Positions 52,430-62,110 of a stretch of DNA of 64,000 bases are shown here, piece after piece; the stretch's first letter is position 1; the number at the start of each line of letters is the position of its first letter. The notes under the pieces are model-generated. The model searched no databases and was not told where the DNA came from. It worked only from the letters and a program-made list of their open reading frames with translations. The position numbers and the translations under genes are program-made. Source of the DNA: Site-B1 sp963827785. GTDB taxonomy: Bacteria; Bacteroidota; Bacteroidia; Flavobacteriales; Flavobacteriaceae. The stretch spans positions 7,383 to 71,382 of the forward strand of contig CAWHCT010000007.1 of assembly GCA_963827785.1 (NCBI GenBank). The letters are read 5' to 3'.

Positions 52430-53284
52430 TTATTTTATCAACTCCCCTGTATTGGTCATTACCAAAAAAGGAATAGTTAAATTAAAGGCAAAAGTTTCTA
52501 CATTATGTCTGGTAAATAACCTTTCTAAAAATGAATGTTTACGGCTCATCATTGCCAACATATCTATATCATTATATTGTATATAATTTTCTACGGTTTT
52601 AAAAAGATCAGTATTAGCTAAATTTATGAATTCATGATTGAGATTTGAAAAACATTCATCTAAAAAAGCACGATTGTTCTCCTGGCTTTCAGTTAAATGT
52701 TCTCCTCCTGTAATGTGTAGCACATTGATCATTGATTTGAATTTTTTACCGAGAGTTATCAAAGGTTTTAATTCTACTTTTTTATAATGGGTGAGATAAT
52801 TGGATGTAAAAGCAATTTTCTTTAACCCGCTAAACTTGCAGTTTTTAGGAACTGCCAAAACAGGACATTCATTACGCTGAATCACTTTTACTGTGTTGCT
52901 GCCAAACAAAACCTTTTCAGCTCCTGTAGCGCCTTTTGTCCCCATAATAATTAGGCAAATATTCTTTGTTTGAACTATCTGGTTTATGGCATCTGTAAAA
53001 TTATCATAATCAACTATTGTATGATAAATATGATTATCTTCCTTGTATTTCTTTTTGACATCTGTCACTATCTTAAGTATGGCTTTTTTTGCAGTCTCAA
53101 CTAAATTCTGATAGATTGTTGTAGAAGGTTCTAAAGTCATGAGATCATCTGATACAAAAGATGAAGCCATTTGCACGTTCAGTAGATAAAATTCGCAACT
53201 TTCTCCCTGAAACATTTCATGAGCATAAGTAATCGCATTGATGGAATTGCTTGAAAAATCGGTAGGCAATAATATAGCTTTCAT
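52430..53284 (-). CDS. Tandem universal stress protein (UspA)
   Basis: The protein has 284 residues in two Usp domains. The first (MKAILLPTDFSSNSINAITYA ... LIIMGTKGATGAEKVLFGSNTVKVIQRNECPVLAVP) keeps the ATP-binding G-x2-G-x9-G(S/T) pattern. The second is more divergent (DMLAMMSRKHSFLERLFTRHNVETFAFNLTIPFLVM). Usp proteins protect cells in growth arrest and respiratory stress. It is upstream of and parallel to the sulfide-oxidation cluster, 148 bases from the flavoprotein start, so they may be co-regulated; this is inference. Confidence 0.93.
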   Translation of the reverse strand: MKAILLPTDFSSNSINAITYAHEMFQGESCEFYLLNVQMASSFVSDDLMTLEPSTTIYQNLVETAKKAILKIVTDVKKKYKEDNHIYHTIVDYDNFTDAINQIVQTKNICLIIMGTKGATGAEKVLFGSNTVKVIQRNECPVLAVPKNCKFSGLKKIAFTSNYLTHYKKVELKPLITLGKKFKSMINVLHITGGEHLTESQENNRAFLDECFSNLNHEFINLANTDLFKTVENYIQYNDIDMLAMMSRKHSFLERLFTRHNVETFAFNLTIPFLVMTNTGELIK

Positions 53285-53403
53285 GATAAATGATGTTAAT
53301 TATTAAATATACTTTGTTAAAATTAAATATAAAATGACATTTGTCAACTATAATAATCTTAGTGAATTTTTCGTTTCGGTATAGTTCATGATATTACAAA
53401 TTC

Positions 53404-53411
53404 TATATTTG
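53404..53411 (+). promoter_or_regulatory. Promoter -7 element for the DUF3108 gene
   Basis: TATATTTG matches TAnnTTTG, 17 bases before the ATG at 53429. No good -33 element at the usual spacing. Confidence 0.5.
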
Positions 53412-53428
53412 TCAAATATTCTTTAAAG

Positions 53429-54211
53429 ATGAGATCAATAACCTTTTTATTATTTTTTATTTCAGGCTTAACTTTTTCGCAAAATGAAGTTAAAGCATTT
53501 CAGGCCGGTGAAAAATTGGTGTTTACTGCTGCTTACAATATGTCTGGATTAATGACAGACCTGGCTCAGGTAACCATGGAAACCAGTGAAGTAAAAACTT
53601 CAAAGAACACCTTGTTAAGACTAAAATGTACGGCAAGTACTTATAGCAAATGGGATGGTTTTTTTAAAATTAGGGATTTGTATGAAAGCTATGTAAACCC
53701 TAATACATTGACCCCATATTTGTATAAAAGGGATATTAAAGAAGGCAATTATTTTAAATTTGTAAAATATACCTTTGATCATAGAGCCAAAAATGTGGCG
53801 ACCTTAATAACAAAAAAAGCAAAGGTTGGAGGAACTTATGATCAGAAAAAAAATATACCACTTAATCCAGGTACCAAGGATATTGTTACAACCATTTACA
53901 GTATAAGAAATTTAGATATCCATAAAGCCGCAATTGGAGATAGCGATACTTTTACCATTTTGTTTGACAGAGAAGAAACTCAGATACAGGTTACCCTTTT
54001 GGCAAAAGAAACGATCAATACAAAAATTGGTAAAAAAGAATGCTATAAACTTGCCATTGCCATAAAGAACAGTGATGTATTAAAAGGCAATAATAACAAT
54101 TTGCTTTGGCTGACTGCCGATGAGAATAAAATTCCGGTATATGCCAAATTCAAAATTGCCGTGGGAAGTGGAGAACTTAGAATACAATCGGCAACCGGAC
54201 TTAAAAACTAA
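53429..54211 (+). CDS. DUF3108 domain-containing secreted protein
   Basis: The protein has 260 residues with signal MRSITFLLFFISGLTFSQ. The domain opens FQAGEKLVFTAAYNMSGLMTDLAQVTMETSEV, then FFKIRDLYESYVNPNTLTPYLYKRDIKEGNY and LLWLTADENKIPVYAKFKIAVGSGELRI, all typical of DUF3108. The fold is a lipocalin-like or LolA-like barrel of unknown role in the periplasm. It begins a three-gene unit with a small membrane protein and an M28 peptidase. Confidence 0.9.
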   Translation: MRSITFLLFFISGLTFSQNEVKAFQAGEKLVFTAAYNMSGLMTDLAQVTMETSEVKTSKNTLLRLKCTASTYSKWDGFFKIRDLYESYVNPNTLTPYLYKRDIKEGNYFKFVKYTFDHRAKNVATLITKKAKVGGTYDQKKNIPLNPGTKDIVTTIYSIRNLDIHKAAIGDSDTFTILFDREETQIQVTLLAKETINTKIGKKECYKLAIAIKNSDVLKGNNNNLLWLTADENKIPVYAKFKIAVGSGELRIQSATGLKN

Positions 54212-54217
54212 CATATT

Positions 54218-54571
54218 ATGAAAGTATTATTTTCTATTTTAGGATTGATTGCGGCTATTCTTGCCGCTGTTTTAGCTTTTTTACCTCTTGAAAAGATCGC
54301 TGTTATTCCTGCTATTGCAGCTCTAATTTTTGGAATAATTGCATGGTTGCTTGCAAAAAAAGAGAGTAATAAATTACTAAAATTTACATTTTTAATAACT
54401 ATAATAGCAATTGTTGTTATCAGTTATAAATCCATATTTGGAGGTGAATCTGAGGTTACTGTTGATGAGAATTTTATTGAACAGAATGAAAAATCTGAAG
54501 AAAATGCCATTGAAGAACTTGAAGATTTACCGGAATTAGATAACTTTGAGGACACAGATTCAATAAATTGA
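54218..54571 (+). CDS. Small three-helix membrane protein with acidic tail
   Basis: The protein has 117 residues. Hydrophobic segments are near 3-23, 28-46 and 53-71 and a strongly acidic tail follows (SEENAIEELEDLPELDNFED). It belongs to no family I can name. It is six bases after the DUF3108 gene and 22 bases before the M28 peptidase, so probably one operon. Confidence 0.75.
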   Translation: MKVLFSILGLIAAILAAVLAFLPLEKIAVIPAIAALIFGIIAWLLAKKESNKLLKFTFLITIIAIVVISYKSIFGGESEVTVDENFIEQNEKSEENAIEELEDLPELDNFEDTDSIN

Positions 54572-54593
54572 AAGAAAACCCAAACCCCAAATC

Positions 54594-55646
54594 ATGAAAT
54601 TTTTAGTTTATTTCTTTTCAACGGCCTTTATTCTTGTGGGCTCGTGTGCGCAAACAAAGCACAGTGTAAAAATTGAAAACTTAAGATCCGGCATAAAATT
54701 AAAGGACAGTTCTGTTGTTATGAAATATGCAAGAACGATAACTGTGAATGAATTGGATAAAATTATTAATGAGTTTGCCTCAAGTAATTTTTTAGGACGA
54801 GAAGCCGGCGAGATTGGACAAAGAGAAGCAGCAGACTATATAAAGAATTTTTACATTGATAATTATATTAATTCTCCTTTAGCCAATAACCGCTACAAAC
54901 AAGAGATTTCAAAAGAATTCTTTGAGGGCATTATTTTAAAAGATTCAGAGAACGTTTTAGCCTTTATAGAAGGTGATGAAAAACCTGAAGAAGTAATTAT
55001 TATTTCTGCACATCTGGATCATTTAGGTGTAAAAGATGGGCAAGTTTATTATGGTGCTGACGATAATGGTTCAGGCACCGCGGCATTGCTTCAAATTGCT
55101 CAGGCCTTCAAGTTAGCAGAAACTGATGGTTACAAACCAAAAAGATCAATTCTGTTCTTGCATGTAACCGCAGAAGAAAACGGACTCTATGGGTCCCGTT
55201 ATTACATAAAGAATCCGGCATTTCCTTTGGAAAATACCGTATGTGATCTTAACATTGATATGATAGGTCGTGTAGATCCGTTGCATGAGAATAATAAAAA
55301 CTATCTTTATTTGATTGGATCTGATAGACTGAGCACTGAATTGCACTATTTATCAGAAAAAGTGAACGACACTTATTTTGACCTGGATCTGGATTACACC
55401 TTGAATGATGAAAATGACAGAAACAGATTCTATTACAGAAGCGATCATTACAACTTTGCAAAAAATAATATTCCGGTAATCTTTTATTTCAATGGTGCTC
55501 ATGAAGATTATCACTTACCAACAGATACTCCTGATAAAATTGATTTTGAACTACTTGCACTAAGATCTAAGTTGATTTTTGCAACCGCCTGGCAACTGGC
55601 AAATCAGGACAAGAGAATTGTTGTTGACAATATGGAAAGAAAATAG
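54594..55646 (+). CDS. M28 family zinc metallopeptidase (lipoprotein)
   Basis: The protein has 350 residues. MKFLVYFFSTAFILVGSCAQ is a lipoprotein signal with Cys at 18. The metal ligands and catalytic Glu appear in order: AHLDHLG, GADDNGSGTAALL, TAEENGLYGSRY, NIDMIGR and YRSDHYNFAKNNIPVIFYFNGAHEDYH. It should be an aminopeptidase at the cell surface. Its C-terminal 190 residues closely parallel the next gene; the PA domain seen there is missing here. Confidence 0.94.
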   Translation: MKFLVYFFSTAFILVGSCAQTKHSVKIENLRSGIKLKDSSVVMKYARTITVNELDKIINEFASSNFLGREAGEIGQREAADYIKNFYIDNYINSPLANNRYKQEISKEFFEGIILKDSENVLAFIEGDEKPEEVIIISAHLDHLGVKDGQVYYGADDNGSGTAALLQIAQAFKLAETDGYKPKRSILFLHVTAEENGLYGSRYYIKNPAFPLENTVCDLNIDMIGRVDPLHENNKNYLYLIGSDRLSTELHYLSEKVNDTYFDLDLDYTLNDENDRNRFYYRSDHYNFAKNNIPVIFYFNGAHEDYHLPTDTPDKIDFELLALRSKLIFATAWQLANQDKRIVVDNMERK

Positions 55647-55742
55647 TTGTTTGTAAAATTTTGTTAAATCAGAAATCAAATCTGTTATATACAACTACTA
55701 TTTTCGTATTATAGTAAATTATTATTCATCAAATTTAAAATC

Positions 55743-57323
55743 ATGAAGAGAATTCTATTACTGTTCATCTCGGTTTTGCTTCTTTATAGTTTTGGAACCG
55801 CCCAAAATGCTGCCTTGAAAACGAACGATCTAAAAGTTGTAGCAGACCCTATTATTTATGCCAATTCCATTACCATGGATGAATTGAAAAAAGACCTTTT
55901 TTTGTATGCTTCCGATGAATTTGAAGGCAGAGAAACTGGAGCATCAGGGCAAAAAAAGGCGGTAGAATTCATAAAATCACAATATGTAGATCTCGGAATT
56001 CCTTCTCCAATAGGTGAAGGCGACTATTTTCAGGAAGTGCCATTGGAAGTAGCACAAAGCCCAACGGCCAGCTTATCAATAAATAATCGAACTTTTAATC
56101 ATATCACTGATTTTATTTCCTTCTCCTCTAATGAGACCCAGGATTTTTCTGCAGATGAAATTGTCTATTTGGGATATGGAATTGATGATGAGGCTTATTC
56201 TGACTATAAGGATCTTGATGTTGAGAATAAAGTCATTTTAATCAGATCTGGTGAGCCTAAAAATGAAGACGGGACCTATGTTATTTCTGGAACCGCCCAA
56301 CCTTCTGACTGGTCTGGGATGAGACAGGAATACAGATCAAAATCTGATGCCGCTGAGAAGCATGGTGTCAAGGCACTCTTATTTTATAATAATGATCTTT
56401 TCCCAATGATGTCTAGAAGATATGAATCTATGGAAAAAAGTGGAGGAACAGGAAGGATGGCTTTAAAAGGAAACTCTGATGACATGTTTGTTTTCCTGAT
56501 TGGAGACACTGTGAAAGATGCCATGTTACCAGACCTTAACGACAATACAGCAGCATCTGAAATAGATCTTGATTTTAAATTAAGTTACATAAGCCGATCC
56601 GAAGAAATTCAGTCAGAGAATGTCCTGGCTTTTATCAAAGGATCTGAAAAACCTGATGAAATCATTGTTATTTCTGCTCATTTAGATCATGAGGGAATAA
56701 AAGGAGAAGATATTTACAATGGTGCAGATGATGATGGCTCTGGAACAGTTGCCATACTGGAAATTGCTGAAGCCTTTAAATTGGCAGTGGATGCCGGAAA
56801 CGGACCAAAACGATCTATATTGTTCCTTCATGTGACAGGTGAGGAAAAAGGCTTGTTAGGATCCAGATATTACACCGATGTAGATCCTGTCTTTCCATTG
56901 GAAAATACAGTTGCCGATCTTAATATGGACATGATTGGAAGGACCGATCCAAAAAGAGATGGTTCAAACAGGAACTATTTGTATTTAATAGGAAGCGACA
57001 AGTTAAGCACAGAATTACATCAAATCTCAGAAGATGTCAACTCGAGGTATTGCAACATAGAGTTTGATTACACATATAATGATGAAAATGATCCTAACCG
57101 ATTCTATTATCGTTCTGACCATTATAATTTTGCTAAAAATAATATTCCAGTCATCTTTTATTTTAATGGAACGCATGATGATTATCACAAACCTACCGAT
57201 ACTCCGGATAAAATAGACTACGATCTTTTAGAGAACAGAACACGATTGGTTTTTTATACTGCCTGGGAATTGGCAAATAGAGAAAACCGAATTATTGTGG
57301 ATAAAGCAGATTTAGAAAATTAA
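55743..57323 (+). CDS. M28 family zinc metallopeptidase with PA-type insert
   Basis: The protein has 526 residues with signal MKRILLLFISVLLLYSFGTAQ. Residues about 45-110 are the start of the peptidase domain, 140-290 an inserted protease-associated domain (IVYLGYGIDDEAYSDYKDLD, VKALLFYNNDL) and from about 298 the catalytic part: SAHLDHEG, GADDDGSGTVAIL, TGEEKGLLGSRY, DMIGR and YRSDHYNFAKNNIPVIFYFNGTHDDYH. All metal ligands are kept. It is a tandem paralogue of the preceding gene and secreted rather than acylated. Confidence 0.94.
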   Translation: MKRILLLFISVLLLYSFGTAQNAALKTNDLKVVADPIIYANSITMDELKKDLFLYASDEFEGRETGASGQKKAVEFIKSQYVDLGIPSPIGEGDYFQEVPLEVAQSPTASLSINNRTFNHITDFISFSSNETQDFSADEIVYLGYGIDDEAYSDYKDLDVENKVILIRSGEPKNEDGTYVISGTAQPSDWSGMRQEYRSKSDAAEKHGVKALLFYNNDLFPMMSRRYESMEKSGGTGRMALKGNSDDMFVFLIGDTVKDAMLPDLNDNTAASEIDLDFKLSYISRSEEIQSENVLAFIKGSEKPDEIIVISAHLDHEGIKGEDIYNGADDDGSGTVAILEIAEAFKLAVDAGNGPKRSILFLHVTGEEKGLLGSRYYTDVDPVFPLENTVADLNMDMIGRTDPKRDGSNRNYLYLIGSDKLSTELHQISEDVNSRYCNIEFDYTYNDENDPNRFYYRSDHYNFAKNNIPVIFYFNGTHDDYHKPTDTPDKIDYDLLENRTRLVFYTAWELANRENRIIVDKADLEN

Positions 57324-57379
57324 AAATATTTAATGAAACAAAAAAAGCTCCTCTAAAAAAGAGAAGCTTGGTGTTTTTG

Positions 57380-57454
57380 GGTGGAAGACGGGATTCGAAC
57401 CCGCGACCCTTGGTACCACAAACCAATGCTCTAACCAACTGAGCTACAACCACC
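57380..57454 (-). tRNA. tRNA-His (anticodon GUG)
   Basis: The minus strand gives the D-arm GTAGCTCAGTTGGTTAGAGC, the anticodon arm TTGGT-TTGTGGT-ACCAA with GTG at 57417-57419, and the T-arm GCGGGTTCGAATCCCGT. The extra G at -1 faces C73 as usual for histidine tRNA. Two acceptor pairs (5-68 and 6-67) are U-U mismatches as read here. Confidence 0.93.
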
Positions 57455-57526
57455 ATTTTTTCGCATTGTTGTAATGCGAGTGCAAATGTATATTATTTAG
57501 AATTTTTCACAAAGATTTTACCAATA

Positions 57527-58252
57527 TTATTTTAGATCAAACAAGGAGATAACAGCAGGATATCTCTCGACATTAAATCCTTCTCCATACTCGGTGCCAA
57601 TTAGTCTGCCCATATCTCTGGCTCTGTATTTTATGCTGTCTGTAAAATTCTTGCTGGATATTGGTGTCTCAGGTTCTTTACTATTTTCATCATAGAACTG
57701 GGTCTTATAAGCAAATACAGCTTCCATCTTTTTATCTATAAATCCAGAAACATCAACTACAAAATCAGGCTCCAGATTTTTCCATTGAATGTAATGATAC
57801 ACATGCTTTGGTCTCCATGGATCCTGCCACTCATCGTCATCTTCATCAAATTTTGTATCTATCTTTAATAATCCACTTAAAAAACAGGCATCACTTACCA
57901 GTTTACTCGCTTTACCATGATCAATATGCCTGTCTTCAACAGCGTTACAAAGAACGATCTCTGGTTTAAACTTTCTGATCATCTTTATTATTTCAATTTG
58001 ATGCTTCTTATCATTAACCAAAAACCCATCAGCAAACTCCATATTAAGCCTAATCTCTACTCCTAGTATCTCAGCAGCTTTATCAGATTCCTTATTCCTT
58101 GTTTCTGCAGTTCCACGAGTTCCTAATTCACCTCTCGTAAGATCAATGATTCCAACTCTTTTTCCAAGTCTTATCTCTTTTGCAATTGTTGCTGCACAAC
58201 CCAATTCAACATCATCCGGATGCGCTCCAAAAGCAAGAATATCTAATTTCAT
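57527..58252 (-). CDS. bshB1: Bacillithiol biosynthesis deacetylase BshB1
   Basis: BshB1 removes the acetyl group from GlcNAc-malate, the second step of bacillithiol synthesis. The 241 residues start MKLDILAFGAHPDDVELGCA, where His, Asp and Asp bind zinc and catalyse. DLTRGELGTRGTAETRNKE, EDRHIDHGKAS (third zinc ligand) and RDMGRLIGTEYGEGF are typical of this subfamily. Bacillithiol use is known in Bacteroidetes. It is a single gene; bshA and bshC are not in the window. Confidence 0.95.
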   Translation of the reverse strand: MKLDILAFGAHPDDVELGCAATIAKEIRLGKRVGIIDLTRGELGTRGTAETRNKESDKAAEILGVEIRLNMEFADGFLVNDKKHQIEIIKMIRKFKPEIVLCNAVEDRHIDHGKASKLVSDACFLSGLLKIDTKFDEDDDEWQDPWRPKHVYHYIQWKNLEPDFVVDVSGFIDKKMEAVFAYKTQFYDENSKEPETPISSKNFTDSIKYRARDMGRLIGTEYGEGFNVERYPAVISLFDLK

Positions 58253-58523
58253 ATTAATTTTTGATCAATTTATTTTACTCATATAAACGATAAATGTATT
58301 AAAAGAATACGATTATTTAAAATATAATATTTCTCACACGTTTTCGTAAATAATATTTTGAGTTTTTTAGTAACTATTGTGAATATTAATGAAAAATGTG
58401 TAAATCATTGAATATATGACAAAAATCATGAGGTTTATTTTTTAACAATCTTAATTTTACACTTGAAAACAATTAGTAGATGTTATAGGTAAACTTTACT
58501 AAATCAAGAACGATAATGATATT

Positions 58524-60389
58524 ATGTATTTACTGCTTATCATTTTAGGAATTACCATTGGACTTTTCATTTGGGGGAAATTTTCACCAGACATTGTTGC
58601 GTTACTTTCTATGATAAGTCTATTTGTTTTCGGAATTTTAGATGCCGAAGAAACATTAAGTGGTTTTAGCAATCCAACTGTAATTATGATTGCCGCTTTA
58701 TTCATTATAGGTGAAGGACTATCTCAAACAGGTTGGACAGCTCAGGCAGGGCAAAAATTTGTTGAATGGGCTGGCAGAAGTTTTCCAAAACTCCTTATAA
58801 TTCTAACTCTAGGTTCCGGTGTTTTATCAGGATTTGTTAGTAATACAGGTACTGTAGCTACCTTATTGCCTGTAACAATATCTTCTGCTTGGAGTATTGG
58901 TACTTTACCTTCTAAAGTACTAATGCCTGTCGCATTTGGATCAAATACAGGTGGTTTATTGACCTTAACCGGTACACCTCCAAATATTATTGTAAGTAAT
59001 GCTCTCGAGGAAACTGGTATGGAAGGGTTTTCATTTTTTGAATTTTCCTTAATAGGATTACCGCTGTTAATTATCGCGTTGGTATACTTTAGATATGTTG
59101 GTCATAAACTGTTACCAAAAAATCAGACCAATAATAAACCTGTAGATATTGATTCTACATTACATAATTGGATAGAATCGTATAAAATTGATGACGATTA
59201 CTACCGCCTACGGATTCGATCATTATCTCCGCTTATTGGCACAACATTTAGTGATTGGGATTTTGAGCGTACATACAATGTTCAAGTTATTAGACTTAAA
59301 AGGCGTCACCCAAATAGATTAAAAGGAACGCGACCTTTTATTGAGTTTCCTACACCCAGTGATGATATGCGTTACCACGATATTATTACAGTTAAAGGCG
59401 AAACTGAAGCTATAAATCGATTGATGATTACTTTTAGACTAGGTCTATTGCCATTAGAACCTATTCAAGACGAACTAAAACACAACCTAATTAATCAAGA
59501 AGTTGGTATGACTGAAGTTTTAGTAACACCTCAATCCTTTTTAGTTGGCAGAAAAATTAAACTTGGTAATTATTTTAAACGATTTGGAGTACAATTATTA
59601 GGAGCTTCCAGAAATAACAAACCTTACCTTGAAAAAGAAATTGTTGTTAAGGCAGGTGATGGTTTTATTATTAGAGGAACTTGGGAAGATATTGATAACC
59701 TGAAACAACAACATGAGAATCTTGTTATTGTTGGTAGTCCGGAAGGTATGGCAAAAAATGTGGAAAATCTTACAAGTAAATCCTACATTGCTATGGCTGC
59801 TTTAATATTAATGATTTTATTGTTAGTGTTAAAAATTGTTCCAGGATCAATTGCTGCGTTAATATCGGCCGGTATTGTATTACTTACAGGTTGTATACCA
59901 ATATCCAAAGCTTATAAGGCAATAAGCTGGACTAGTGTTATTATGATTGCTGCTATGATACCTATGGGAATTGCGCTTCAAAAAACAGGAACTGCTCAAT
60001 TAATTGCCAATAATTTAGTAACGTATTTAGGGATTGTCCAGTAATACTATTAACCAGGAGCATTTGCATCCTAATTATTATTAGGCGGAGTTTTTCTATT
60101 AACAACAACATTTAGCCAAGTTATTAACAATTCTGCAACAGCCGTATTAATGGCTCCAATTGCGTTAATCGCTGCTCAGGCATTAAAAATATCCCCAGAA
60201 CCATTTATGATTGTAGTTGCTATTAGTGCATCAACAGCATTTTTAACACCTGTGGGTACAACAACTAATGCTATGGTAATGTCCGCTGGCGGATATAAAT
60301 TTATTGATTATTTTAAAGTAGGTGCACCTTTACTTTTATTGTTTTTAATAATAACATTATTATTAGTGCCAATTATATGGCCATTTTAA
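58524..60389 (+). CDS. SLC13-family anion transporter with TrkA-C domains, frame broken near the C-terminus
   Basis: It would have about 620 residues. Several membrane helices, TGTVATLLPVTISSAWSIG and FGSNTGGLLTLTGTPPNIIVSNAL form the first half of the citrate/sulfate-type transporter (ArsB/NhaD superfamily). Two TrkA-C ligand domains (about 200-400) separate it from the second half (VTYLG to 60040, then GGVFLLTTTFSQVINNSATA, TPVGTTTNAMVMSAGGYKF). Between 60030 and 60090 the frame is lost and regained (CPVILLT in another frame), so two or more compensating indels are needed. The substrate, likely sulfate or a dicarboxylate, is uncertain. Confidence 0.85.
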
Positions 60390-60424
60390 ATGAAAAGAAA
60401 ATAAATTAAAAACCTAACAGTAAA

Positions 60425-62048
60425 ATGATAAAAATGAAACACAACAATTTAGAGAAGTACGGAATTAAAGAAGCTACTGTACAATGGAATTTATCTCCGG
60501 AAGAACTACAAAAAGAAACCATACGATTGAAAAGGAATGGGAAAAGAAACTGATAATGGTACTCTAGCCATTAATACTGGTAAATTTACAGGAAGATCTC
60601 CTCAAGACCGTTTTTTAGTAAAAGATGATTATACTAAAGATAGAGTTTGGTGGGGCAAAGCTAATAAACCTATTAACCCTATTCAGTTTGATGTACTTCA
60701 AAATGAAATTGAAAAATACCTGTCAGGTAAAGCACTTTATGCACGAGATGGATATGTTTGTGCTGATCCGAAATACAGGTTAAATGTTAGAACTGTAACA
60801 GAATATCCTTGGTCTAACATGTTTATTTATAATATGTTCTTCGTCCAGAAGAGTCAGAATTGGAAAACTTTCAGGAAGACTGGTTAGATCTTATGTGCTC
60901 CGGGTTACATTTGCCCAAATCCTGAAGCTCATGGTATTCGCCAGGGTAATTTCTCCATTTTAAACTTTACAAAAAAGGTTGCGCTAGTTGGAGGATCTGC
61001 TTATACAGGTGAAATGAAAAAAGGTATTTTCTCTGCCTTGAATATGATCTTACCTGTTGATAAAAATGTATTACCAATGCACTGTTCTGCAAATGTTGGT
61101 GAAGATGGAGATACTGCTATTTTCTTTGGTTTATCTGGGACGGGTAAAACAACCTTATCTGCGGATCCAGACAGAAAATTAATTGGTGATGATGAACATG
61201 GTTGGACTGCGGAAAATAACATCTTTAATTTTGAAGGTGGATGCTATGCAAAAGTTATTGATTTAACAGAAGAAAAAGAACCAGACATTTACCGTGCGAT
61301 AAAACCAGGAGCAATTTTAGAAAATGTTATCATGGATGAAAATGGAGTTGTAGATTATTTTGATTCAACTATAACTCAAAATACACGTGTAAGTTATCCT
61401 ATTTATCATATTGATAACATTCAGAAACCGTCTTATGCCGGTAATCCTAAGAATATTTTCTTCTTAACATGTGATGCATTTGGTGTATTACCTCCAGTTT
61501 CTAAATTAACTCCAGGGCAAGCGGCGTATCACTTTATATCTGGGTATACTGCAAAAGTTGCAGGTACTGAAGCTGGAATTACAGAACCTGTTCCTTCTTT
61601 CTCTGCATGTTTTGGAGCACCATTTATGCCATTGCACCCAACAGTGTATGCTGAAATGCTAAGTAAAAAAATGACCGAAGCTGGAGTGAACGTTTGGCTG
61701 GTTAACACAGGTTGGTCAGGTGGACCTTATGGAGTTGGTTCAAGGATCAAACTGAAATACACCAGAGCAATGATTACTGCAATTTTAAATAACGAATTAG
61801 AAAAAGTTGATTTTGAACAACATCCAATTTTTGGATTATTTATGCCTAAATATTGTCCAAATGTTCCAACAGAAATGTTAGACCCTATGAATACGTGGTT
61901 ACAAAAAGGTGGATACATTAGTAAAGCAATTAATCTTGCTCATTCCTTCCACTTGAATTTTGAGAAATTCGCAAGTCAGGCATCTGATCAAATTTTGGAA
62001 GGTGGTCCACTAATTGATGAACACCACCAAATGGATGATCATATTTAA
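60425..62048 (+). CDS. pckA: Phosphoenolpyruvate carboxykinase (ATP), frame broken three times
   Basis: PckA makes phosphoenolpyruvate from oxaloacetate and ATP in gluconeogenesis. From the ATG at 60425 or 60434 the protein starts MKHNNLEKYGIKEATVQWNL. Homology then moves frames at about 60535 (to TLAINTGKFTGRSPQDRFLV), near 60842 (to RPEESELENFQEDWL) and near 60888 (to APGYICPNPEAHGIRQGNFS), then stays open to 62048. The kinase motif GLSGTGKTTLS, IGDDEHGW, GGCYAKVIDL and TRVSYPIYHI are intact. Net shift is plus one, matching the frame of the long part. Three small breaks in 360 bases with every motif kept suggest sequence error. Confidence 0.88.
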
Positions 62049-62067
62049 TTTCACAATTAATCATTTC

Positions 62068-62096
62068 AAAGGAGCTCTTTTCGAGCTCCTTTTCTT
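62068..62096 (+). terminator. Rho-independent terminator after pckA
   Basis: AAAGGAGCTC and GAGCTCCTTT form a 10-bp stem with a 5-base loop, followed by TTCTTCTT. It is 20 bases past the pckA stop and just before the DUF2490 gene. Confidence 0.82.
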
Positions 62097-62110
62097 CTTG
62101 ATTAAATAAT

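Noticed and set aside
57340..57370. Hairpin AAGCTCCTCT/AGAGAAGCTT after the second M28 gene as a terminator
   Set aside because: The stem has an unpaired base and the T run is weak and displaced, so I did not list it as a feature.
60425..60950. Programmed frameshifting in pckA
   Set aside because: Three separate breaks without slippery sites or a conserved reason; error is simpler.
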